From positions 77,962,412-78,026,411 of the forward strand of contig OZ020586.1 of assembly GCA_963971535.1 (NCBI GenBank): 64,000 nucleotides of DNA, written 5' to 3'. Position 1 is the stretch's first letter; each line of letters starts with the position of its first letter. Positions 33,800-45,500 of this stretch are shown here, in pieces. Below the pieces are notes generated by a model. That model saw only the letters and a list, made by a program, of their open reading frames with translations, was not told the DNA's origin and ran no database searches. Origin of the DNA: Notolepis coatsorum (Eukaryota; Chordata; Actinopteri; Aulopiformes; Paralepididae). The translations under genes were made by a program, and so were the position numbers.

Positions 33800-34280
33800 C
33801 CTGGGAGGGGTTCTCTGTTCACGTGAATCCATTGATTGTATTGATTGTAGATTATAGTAACTAATTTCTAAGAAAAAAAACAGCCCTTCCTCTCGACTTC
33901 TCGCGTGGGCACGAATGTGCTGCATGATGGACAGAAGTGTAATTTAGTGGAATGAAAATGAAATGTAGGTATTTTTTTTATTTTTGTATTGATGCACCTC
34001 CAGGCTTCCCATCCTCTGTACCCCCTTGGTTTCCCCCCACTCTATCCCTTCCTGTCTACTCTCTCTCGCTCTCCTCTAAATCACAGGCATAGGGTTCAGG
34101 TGTGTGGAAGCCAGAGGAGCAGCTGATCGACATCTGCCTGATGAGTGCTGCATCTATTTAGACCTGGCTCGGATGTCATTATGCTGCCAGTCTAACCCTG
34201 TCTTGTCCTCCTTGCCCACAGTCCTCTACCTGGCTCCTCTCCCTGTCCTCGTGTCCTGCTAATGCTATGCTAATGCTATG
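33800..34280. other. No gene seen
   Basis: CT-rich stretch around 34000-34260, then two copies of TAATGCTATGC just before the LTR element. No coding evidence. Confidence 0.4.
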
Positions 34281-34284
34281 CTAG

Positions 34285-34490
34285 TGTAACGGATATGTGC
34301 CGCGATAGTGTGACTACGGCACATAGAAGTAAAACTCACTCCCCAGAGGCATCCAAACTGAGCGCTTAGAAGGGAATTCCTTTCTTGGCGCAGCGGTTTG
34401 CAATGCTGGCCCCGGTGCGGACGCCCGGGGTTCGACTCCCACTCAAGGCATGGTCGAAGTAGTGGCAGGTTCAGCGTTGAACCGGCTACA
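34285..34490 (+). repeat. TRIM 5' LTR with pol III-like boxes
   Basis: 206 bp. Internally TGGCGCAGCGG (34386-34396) fits a tRNA A-box and GGTTCGACTCC (34429-34439) a B-box, 33 bp apart as in tRNA genes. In LTR2 the B-box has one change (GGTTTGACTCC, 35113-35123). Confidence 0.87.
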
Positions 34491-34491
34491 G

Positions 34492-34507
34492 TGGTGCCGT
34501 GACCCGG
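34492..34507 (+). promoter_or_regulatory. Primer-binding site, tRNA-His type
   Basis: TGGTGCCGTGACCCGG, one base after LTR1. The complement of the 3' end of eukaryotic tRNA-His is TGGTGCCGTGACTCGG, giving one mismatch. This supports reverse transcription primed as in LTR elements rather than a SINE. Confidence 0.8.
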
Positions 34508-34638
34508 ATGCCTTGGGTGGTGTGAGTTTAGGGGGGGTGAATGTAACGGATATGTGCCGCGATAGTGTGACTACGGCACATAGAAGTAAAACTCACTCCC
34601 CAGAGGCATCCAAACTGAGCGCTTAGAAGGGAATTCCT

Positions 34639-35051
34639 CCGGGGTTGTCAACAGCTTGGCTGGCCGTTCACACTAATACAATTGGCTGTATTAGAGGGTG
34701 GGAGAAGCTGGCGGGGTGGGTCCGGGTCATTGTAAACAGCGACTCCTACAGTTCGGTCGGGGCGCCTGCTAAGCGCGGATAGGACCTGAGTGGGATAGTG
34801 TGATCCTTCCACACACTACGCCCACTCAGGGAGGATCCGCGCTGCCAGGTGAAAAGAAGCGGTTGATTGGCTGGACGTGTGTCGGAGGAAGCACGTGATA
34901 GCCTCCACTCTCCCAGATGATCTGACTGTGGGGGGTAAGTGCGCAGCGACCAGGAAGGGGACTGGGAATTGGCATACGACTAAACATTGGGATGGGAGAA
35001 AATCGGAGGAAAATGGAGGGGGGAAAAGATCAATAAAAAAAAAATAAAAAA
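34639..35051 (+). mobile_element. SINE (copy S4), 5'-truncated, inside the TRIM 3' LTR
   Basis: Starts ccggggttgtcaacagcttg and matches the body and tail of the full SINE at 51740-52224. The tail runs agatcaataaaaaaaaaata. Exact 14-bp duplication agaagggaattcct on both sides (34625-34638, 35052-35065). The tRNA-like head is missing. The LTR sequence resumes directly after the duplication. Confidence 0.93.
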
Positions 35052-35184
35052 AGAAGGGAATTCCTTTCTTGGCGCAGCGGTTTGCGATGCTGGCCCCGGT
35101 GCAGACGCCCAGGGTTTGACTCCCACTCAAGGCATGGTCGAAGTAGTGGCACTGGCAGGTTCAGCGTTGAACCGGCTACACTAG

Positions 35185-36279
35185 CAAGACAGGCCGGCAC
35201 ACACGCCTGAAACTTTACGATACAACATGCAAGGTTAGATGCTACTTGCTTGTGGGCTTTTATGCATATTTTGCAGGACTGTTAAGGGGTTAAGCCAGTG
35301 ATCTACAAGGTGCTTTTTTCTTGAAAGGTGCTTTATTTCATTTCATTTCATTTGTTTGTTTGTGTGTTTTAATTATTACCTTTACCTCTGTGATGTATGT
35401 ATCATCTGTCTCTTTTCTACTTTATTTTATTAAATTATTTTTGTTTAGTTACCCCCTCACCAGGCTGTCATTGTTGTTCTTAATTGACCTGCCTGATTAA
35501 ATAAAGGTTACATTAAAAAAATTATAATAAATAAAGGTTAATTTATTACTGGATAACACTGGTTTGAAAAACCTACAAACCAGAGCAACAAAAAATCGAT
35601 TAAGTCATAGAGAGAATCGTTCTATCATCGCTTCGCGATCAGACTTTGTGGACTCATGGAATGATGTTTGAACTTTTAAACTCAAAAGAAATTATCAATA
35701 GATTATTTCAAACGGCTGGTATATGAATCATGTAGCGGTGTTGTGTAGAGCGGTCGTTCCAGTATATGTGTTCCCCTGAGGACCGCAGCCTTTCTCCAGA
35801 ACAAAGGAATCTTATAGTGTTCTATTGTTTGTTCCAGTGAGCACCACAATGGAAACACGCCTGCGGACCTTTCTGTGTCATCCTTCATGTTTTTAGAGTT
35901 GTTTGTGTCTGTGTTTTTAAAAAGAAGCTAAACAACATTAAATTAAATTATACTAAAATAAATTTGAGAAGAAGCTCAAAAGTCTGGGAAAAGGCAAGGG
36001 GAGCTTCTTTGCATGTGAAATGAGGACAGAAAATACGAAGCATCTGTTATGATGTTGTTCTCACACAAATATAAGATAAGATTAGATTAGACCCAGATGT
36101 ATTGTTGTATTACGGTTTCATCTCCACAGCAGTGGCGAATCCTCCTGGAAGCCAAGGGAAGCCAGGCTTCCCCATTATTAAAATATGAATTAATATGAAA
36201 TATGAAAAAATATATATAAAAAAATTATAATAATAATTTTTTTGTATATATAGTTTACAATAATAATATAAAAAAAATC
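35185..36279. other. Gene-free stretch
   Basis: (TTTCA)n at 35336-35352, a possible LINE tail gattaaataaaggttacatt near 35495-35515, AT-rich simple sequence up to 36279. No coding sequence recognised. Confidence 0.4.
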
Positions 36280-36578
36280 GGGCGGCTAGGTGGCGCAGTG
36301 GGCAAGGTGCTCGCCACCAATGCAGGAGACGCTGGGTTCGAGCCCAGCTCTCTGCGTTGCTACCAGCTTGGCTGGTCGTTCATACTATTGGCAGTATTAG
36401 GGGGTGGGAAGCTGGTGGGTGGGGATCGGACGTTGTGGACGACTCCTACAGGTTGGTTGGTGCGCCTGCGCAGTAGAATCAGGAAGCGACGAGGGCGGCA
36501 GGGGAGGGTAGAATTGGACAATACAAAATTGGGGAAGGGAGAAAAATTGAAAAATGGGGAGAAAAAGTAGATACAAAA
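36280..36578 (+). mobile_element. tRNA-derived SINE (copy S2)
   Basis: Head GGCGGCTAGGTGGCGCAGTG with B-box GGTTCGAGCCC, body accagcttggctggtcgttc, tail aaattggggaagggagaaaa. Same family and head type as S1 and S5. AT-rich near-duplicated flanks (ataaaaaaaatc / aataaaaaatc). Shorter than S3 through loss of part of the body. Confidence 0.88.
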
Positions 36579-37943
<1,365 letters not shown>

Positions 37944-38149
37944 CACAGGAAAAACTGGGGAGTCATTTTCCCAGAGTAATTATTACGGAGTTATTATTTT
38001 CCTCTCAAGTAGTCATATTTACTCCATTTGGGGCATAATCATTGCCTGTGGCCAATAGAGTGAGAGTAAAGTTCCAGAAGAGTTTCTATTGGAGTAATAC
38101 AGCATTGGTCACGCCTACTATCCATATAATTCCCAAAGGTGCCGACGCC

Positions 38150-38242
38150 ATCTTTCTCTCTCGCCAAGTCCTCGCTTCAAGCTCAGGTGCAGCAAGAGCG
38201 CAATACAGCGATATTTTCCTTCTCTTGGATGCCAAATACAAG
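38150..38242 (+). other. Probable non-coding first exon of the SAMD3-like gene
   Basis: Ends at a strong donor, ATACAAG|GTAAGA, at 38242/38243. The next matching acceptor is at 39585. The exon start is not defined. No in-frame start is required, because the next exon begins with ATG. Confidence 0.4.
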
Positions 38243-38305
38243 GTAAGATTATTATTATTATTTGTTAATTTATTAAACAGCAATGTGTGTAACTAATTTG
38301 CAACA

Positions 38306-39192
38306 TTACAGCTAAGCCACAGAGCCATCTATCACGATGTTCGCATGTTAGCTGCTATACGTTTGCACGCACGCTATTAAATAAACGTTTTACAGTTGTA
38401 TGGACAAGTATTCAATTATCAACAGTATTGCTATCAGGGACAGTGCACATTAATCAACATGTCGGTTTTCATGTAAAATGTATATGAGCTAGTGTATAGC
38501 CAGAAGCTAATTTCCACCTGTATAGGCCTGAGACCATACCTGTAGACCATGCCTGTAGGCTGTTGTTAAAAGTAGTGATATAACTATATCCATACAAAAA
38601 CTGACTTATTAAGAACATACAAGACAAGTAGACATAGTACAGGAGATGGAACAATTATATGTTACATGTTGGCGGTTTTTGCTGAAACGGTGGCAGAGAC
38701 AACGTGTGTTTTACTCTAAATAGAGTCACCGTACATTACAGCTAAGCCACAGAGCCATCTATCACGATGTTAGCATGTTAGCTGCTAGCACGCACGCTAT
38801 TAAATAAACGTTTTACAGTTTTATGGACAATAACTTAAGAACAGGTACGTCGGTGCAACACGAGTATTCAATTATCAACAGTATTGCTATCAGGGACAGT
38901 GCACATTAATCAACATGTCGGTTTTCATGTAAAATGTATATGAGCTAGTGTTAGCCAGAAGCTAATTTTCACCTGCATGCGGCTATACCTGTATAGGCCT
39001 GAGACCATACCTGTAGACCATGCCTGTAGGCTGTTGTTAAAAGTAGTGATATAACTATATCCATACAAAAACTGACGTATTAAGAACATACAAGACAAGT
39101 AGACATAGTACAGGAGATGGAACAATTATATGTTACATGTTGGCGGATTTTGCTGAAGAGACAACGTGTGTTTTACTCTAAATAGAGTCACG
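38306..39192. repeat. About 430-bp tandem duplication in intron 1
   Basis: Copy 1 38306-38735 and copy 2 38736-39192 both start ttacagctaagccacagagc and end near ctctaaatagagtcac. Copy 2 has a roughly 28-bp insertion near 38832-38860. Otherwise they are nearly the same. Confidence 0.93.
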
Positions 39193-39369
39193 TAAATTTG
39201 CCGCAATGTGCTGTAGGTTGACTGTTTTACTAGTGGTAAATGGACATAACAAGTTAATTTGACGCACTGTTCGGTTCAACAAGTGTTTATTTGAACCATT
39301 GTACTGGGTTGACTAATTTGTGTGTTCTGCCTCCATGTATAATATAATGGAAACTTGTGGAACTATCCT

Positions 39370-39480
39370 CACAGTAAATTTCACAGAGTAAATTTTACTC
39401 AAACTGAGTCAATTTGAGCCCAAGACGTGAGTAAAGTTTTACTCAGTTTGAGTAAAATGTACTCAGCGAAATTTACTGTA
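39370..39480. mobile_element. MITE with ends like the surrounding transposon
   Basis: 111 bp with inverted ends CACAGTAAATTTC / GAAATTTACTGTA. The internal arms TTTTACTCAAACTGAGT and ACTCAGTTTGAGTAAAA resemble the last 60 bp of the large element (complement of 50358-50417). Confidence 0.65.
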
Positions 39481-39585
39481 TGGTGCTTTTGTAATATTTT
39501 CTAATTGTAACACTCCTCATAATGCATGAGTTGTTGTGCCCTATATGTATCATCTTAGTAACTGTTATTATTTATTTGCCATCAG

Positions 39586-42500
39586 ATGCAGGCTGTACGT
39601 GTTAAACACGTTGACCGGCAGAAATTCATCTGTTTTGAGGGCCAATTGACCTTCACAACTTTTTTGGAGTGTGGTGAGTGAAACATTTTGCACAGCGTGC
39701 CGTTGGTTCTCAAAATGGCGTCCGCCTTGATAGTTAGGAACCAAATGGACCCTTATTGGTCTGTAACTCTGACTGTGTACAAATGGACCCCAACGTCCAT
39801 TGTACACCGTCAAGAGTTAAATTAACATTGATTTTACAATATAAATTGGGGTCCCAAAGATACAAATGCCATTAAATGGGTGCCCTTGGAATTAAAATGG
39901 TTGAGAATCACTGCTAGAGCCGTACAAATATTGTCTTATGGGGGTCCATGGCACATCTTTTCAAATGGGGGGTCTGTGGGCTAATTGTCAATTTGGGGGG
40001 TCCTTGACATGAAATGTTTGAGAACCACTGCCCTATGCAACAACATACTGGGTATCAGTTTAGGCTTTCCCTGCATGTTAATTTAAGCTGTAGGCCTACA
40101 GTACAAAGCACAATCCATTTTATTTAGGATAGAGTGAACCAATCAATGTCTTACACCCCTTCCTGACAGGCAGTGACGCGAGCGAGCGTGATTGCGAAAA
40201 TGATTAAAATGTATTCGTTTCAATCAGACTATCCTGACCTGCCGCGAGCGACAGCAAACTGAGCGGCGATGTCGTTCCCCCCTCAAATATTCGCTCGCTG
40301 TGTCTCTAGTTGAGCGATTACGCGGCCGAGTCACGCCCCTAAACACTTTTTATTGGTCAAGAATCGCAGGCTGCTTTGCCCCTGTGTGCTTCCAGGTAAC
40401 ACACACACAGACACACCCGGACACGCGCCGCCTCATATCAGGACAGTGTCGCGCACGATTTCGTCTCCAGTTCGCACGCTCGCTGCCTGTCAGGAACCGG
40501 TGTTAAGTATGTCAATTAAGGCTGTCAATCTTCCTCATATGATCACATTTTCAGTGGCTATTTTAATATCCCATTTTATGACATTTTAATTAATACAAAT
40601 TAAATAAATTGCACAACAGATTTATCAATAAGCTTGTGCAATCTTGTTTTGTCTATAGTTGCCAAGAAATTTGAAATTCCTAGTACCTTGGACTTAAAGG
40701 TCTATGATGACTCAAACACTGAAGTCGACGACGAGGCGTTTCAATTTCTTCTAAAAAAACCAGACCTGGGTGTGTTGGAGATTTGTTCACCCCAAGACTC
40801 AAATCCTGAAGGTGAGTTGCTAACATGGAGCCTTATAGCCTCATCCATACAGTCCTGGCTGCTTGAAGCCTTTTTACAACATTTCCGGGTTCCCGTTTTT
40901 TTCGCTCTGATTGGCCAGGTTATGTGACATGAGCGGCAATCGTGGGACGGCAAGTTTCTACACTGGTTAAGGGCACTCTTCGAAGTTGGTTAAGGTTAGA
41001 GTTTGTCTTAGAGCATGGCGATAGAACGCCAGGTAGTTTGCAGGCTGTTCGACGCGGAAATGGGCAAACACGCTATTGGGCGCACATGTCACATGACCTG
41101 GCCAATCAGAGCGCCGGAAACGCGGATGCGTTGTAAAAAGGCTACACGTGTCCTGGCTAACCTAAAATGTCACACAGGTACTGTGTATTTTTGTACTTTG
41201 AAATGATCTTTGTATATATGCCCAATGTAACGTGTGGATCCTTCCTAATCTAATGTGGTCTTTTTACATTACACTTGTCACAAACATTCCTATCTAATCA
41301 CACTTATATGTCTACATGATTGTTAGATTCAGTGAGGACCTCTGCAAGCAACTCCAGCAGCCAAAGCTCCGTTCTCAGCTCTGGTGCAGACAATGAGGGG
41401 GAGTCTGATGACACCATCATTTTGCAGTCTAGTCCTGCTCCAAGAAACGGTGCTGACCTGACTCGTATCACTCTGGTAAGCTTTGCATATGACTGTTTGA
41501 AATGGAGATGGTGACTCTGATAAAGGGGTAGCATGGGCATTGGGGATGGCCAAGTACAATTGGGGAGAAAATGGGGGTGGGGGGGGGGTCATGGTTTACA
41601 TTTGTCACCTTAACCCTTTCACTGCCGCACAACAGCAGGTTAACCCTTTCACTGCCGCACTACAGAAGGTTAACCCTTTCACTGCCGCACTACAGAAGGT
41701 TAACCCTTTACTATCACATACTGTACCACATACTGTATACCACATACTGGTACTAGTGTGGCAGTGAAAGGGTTAAATATACTTGGCCACCAAATGACTG
41801 TCTATCCATGTGTGTCCTCCCCCCCCCCCCCTTTTTACTCCCGCTTAGATGACTGAAAAGATTCTGAGGGACACAGCTGGAGGAGAGAGGATCATTGCCG
41901 ATTATGCTCGGACGAAAACCCTAACGGATACCAGAAGACGCGACATGGTGAAGATATTGGTTGCGCACATGGCAAAAGAGCATGGGTAATTATGTTATCT
42001 AAACATTACGCACCCAATACACATTTTTGGTTTTTACTAAGATCCTCCTTTTTGCAGAATTGGTAAATGATAAATGGTTATCCAAAGCGCTTTACATAGA
42101 TTGTGCAGAAGGCATTGGCACAGCAATACTTTTGTTTGGATCTCATACTTGTGTATGTGTGCACTGTAGGACGAGTCCTTCAAGGCGTGTTAAAGAAGAC
42201 TACGCAAAGGGCATCACTGCCTTATTCCCATACCTGGCCGATCCCCAGGGCAATTTGGGATATGTAAGTACATCAGGGAAAAGTGCAGAGAGACATTTCA
42301 TCGGCGACTCAGTGCATGTGTGTTCCTGTGGGTCGCCCATCTTGCGTGTGTGTTAAAACTGCATGACAAATAAAGACTTCTAGTCTAACAATTATTATGT
42401 TTATAGGTCATTCTTGTTATATAATTTCTAGGGATGTTCGATATTGGCTTTTTTTTACCGATATCCGATATACCGATATTGTCCAACTCTTTAATTTCCA

Positions 42501-45500
42501 ATACCGATATCAACCGATACCGATATATGCAGGGTTTCTCCCCCCCCCCCCCCCCCAAAAGGAATAATTTCAGGTAATTAACATTAGGCTACATATCTCT
42601 TGTCGTGGAATTAACACAACATTATGCATAACATTATCCAATCACATGCATGGTACATAAAACACCAACCCCATTACTCCTCACTTCTCTGGAATTGCTT
42701 AAAAGGGCTGTGCGGAGTACGATTTCAACTAAATATTTGTTAACATTTCTGTATGCTGACCATTTCTCCTAACCTCAACAATTTAAGAACCACAGATGTC
42801 CTACCTGTTGACCTTGATTTTAGCAATTCTTCAGAGAAGGGCATGTGTTAAGTTTTAAGGAGAGAAATAAACACATTTACACATGCCCATTTAAACCAAA
42901 TAACTTTTTTTTTTCCTCTTTACTTCTTGTGTTTTAGGAGCAGTATTACAATCCAGTAGATGGGAGTGGGTTTCTGGCATGGAGGGTGAAATCACTTCAA
43001 AAGATAGCATCAGAGGGACAAAAGAAGAGCCGTAATGTTCAGCCACTGATCGGTATGTAATTTTGATTGTCCCAGTCCACTGTTTATCTAGCAACTGTGA
43101 AGATGGATCATTATAGTAAATGCATATCACTGGAAAGTATTGCAGCAGTATGTGTGGTTTCTACACTGTTACAGGTGGTCCAAGTTCTGGCGACAGAGCC
43201 CCCTTCTCTGAGGAAAACCAGCTAACCACAGACACCCAGTTTCGTGAGGCCAGTGCACTGATGAAGCATACAACTGATGAAGCAATCATCAAGGAGAAGA
43301 TGAAACAGACCTTCACCCATCGCCAAGAAATGATGCACGACCCAATCAAGTCCTCTGAAATATTCACCACCTTTCCAAGATTCCTAGACATCACAGGAAT
43401 GGTATGTGGCTTGCATTAAAGTCTAACTGAAATAAAAAATGACCTTTTTAAACAATTTAGATCACATCCCTGGTCATAGGGTGAACCTATTTAATAGGGC
43501 TGTCCCTGACTAAGGATTTGGATGGTTGACTAGGATTGTTAAAAAAAAAAAAAAAAAAAAAATTTATCATTCCATTTGGGCTGTGGGGGGTGCTTAATGT
43601 CTGAAGGAGTCAACTGAAGGCTTCTTGTCCTCTGCAAAAGCATACAATTGGTCCACTGATGAAATCCTCTTTCAGTGCCTCTGTGCCTGTTTTCGTAGGC
43701 AGTTAGCCTCTGGTATGCCTGCCATTAGCGTTAGCCACGCTTCTATGCCTCTTTTCTTTTGAAAAAAATTATAATATATATATATATATTTTTATTTATT
43801 TTTTTATAATATTATATTCGACTAAGAGGTTGGCCAGTCGACTACGGCCCCTTTCGACCGATTAGTCGACTAATCGATTAATAGGGGTCAGCCCTACTAT
43901 TTAACAATGTATGACAAAAAAATTTCAACCATGTTTTATTCCATCTTGTCTGCAGATTGAGCAGGATTTCAGTCTGATGTTTGGTGATGACATCTCTGCA
44001 AAGTTCCTGGAGAAGTGGCCTACTTTCTGCAGGCAGAAAGTCCTTGAACAAAGCCGTGGCCTCACCCAGACCGGCGACCTTCAAGACCTGCTTCAGAATG
44101 CTGAATCCACAACAGACACAATAGAACTGAACAATGGTATGCTTGAATTAAAGGAATATAATAATGGAAGGGTGAATTGTTTTTTAAACAAATGGAAACA
44201 CAGCTTTTAGTCAAATGTATTTCTGATTTTTTTTATTTAATTTTTTGTATTTTTAGCATGGGACAGTGAAATGTCCTCCCTCTTGCTTCTTGTCCACCTC
44301 CTGCCACCATCACCTCAGGGACGCAACAAGAGACCGGGAAAGCTCTCAGCCAGAGAAGCCATTGACTCCCTTGTGAAGTTCATAAAGGTAAGGTTACAGT
44401 TGCCTATATTATCGGCCGATATTGGCATTCAAATGTGATATAGGAAAATATCGGTAAAAAAAAAATTAATTATTCTTTTTACATTTCTATAACCAACTTT
44501 TATTTACCCAGGCAAGTAAGAACAAATTCTGATTTTATTTATTGTCAAAAGTATGCATAATGTTATGTTAATTCCACAACAAGACATATGTAATGTTAAT
44601 TACCTGAAATTATTCAGTTTTTTGGGGGGGAAACCCTGCATATATCGGTATCGGTTGATATTGGTATTGGAAATTAAGAGTTGGACAATATCGGTATATC
44701 GGTAAAAAAGCCAATATCGAGCATCCCTAGTTACAGTTGAATTAAAGTATAAGAAGGATCACTGTTCTGTCTAGGGGTGCACGATATTGATTTGTTGACC
44801 CCGATATCGATACCAATAACTTTCTGCTCCTCAAGGTCGATACCGATAACCGATATATATATTTATTGTACTATAATTATAAATTTTTTTATGTATATTC
44901 CTGTAGTTTTGACCTAACCAGATTTATCATGACATGAGCGTTACTATATGAACAAAACAAAGCCAAGAGAACAGTTTTGACTCTTCAAATAAAGTGACTA
45001 TTTATTTTTCCAAATAAATATAATTTGAGTCGATCACAAAATTCACAATCCGTCAATGTCATTAACAATGTGTTTCCCTGAACAACTAAAAACCAACAGG
45101 TATTGTGCTTTGTCAGTAGGGATGCTGTTCACATTTGAACCGATACGGTACCGGTACCTGTGAATCGATACCGGTACCCAACGGTACCTTTTTCGGTACT
45201 TTAGTCTCTAAAAATGTAATCTACCTACCTCAGTTGTGAGAAGAAAAAAATCCAAACTTCAAATAACCACATTTTCGACCGTTTTTGGCTTGCCTTTGCC
45301 CCGACTGCTTTGTTGTTGAATCAAGTCAAATCCTAAATAAGCATATATAGTGCGTGTGAATGTTGACATGAAAAGAAAAAAGTAAAAAAAATATATATAT
45401 TTTTTTTATTATCAGAGCTGTCAATACTTTTATCGGGATGACGTCATAATTGCTGATATCGGCCTGATAATTATCGTGCATCCCTGATATTGACCTGCAT

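Larger units (their letters stand above)
34285..35180 (+). mobile_element. TRIM: miniature LTR retrotransposon with tRNA-like LTR
   Basis: Two direct repeats beginning TGTAACGG and ending CCGGCTACA: LTR1 34285-34490 (206 bp), LTR2 34542-34638 continued at 35066-35180 (212 bp). Between them are only 51 bp. These hold a primer-binding site TGGTGCCGTGACCCGG (34492-34507), which matches the complement of the tRNA-His 3' end at 15 of 16 bases, and a G-rich tract (34530-34538) next to LTR2. A 4-bp CTAG flanks both ends (34281-34284, 35181-35184). There is no coding capacity. LTR2 is interrupted by a SINE. The LTRs differ at about four bases plus a 6-bp indel. Confidence 0.87.

Noticed and set aside
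34386..34450. tRNA gene candidate
   Set aside because: Part of the TRIM LTR, repeated in LTR2 with a changed B-box; acceptor pairing is poor.
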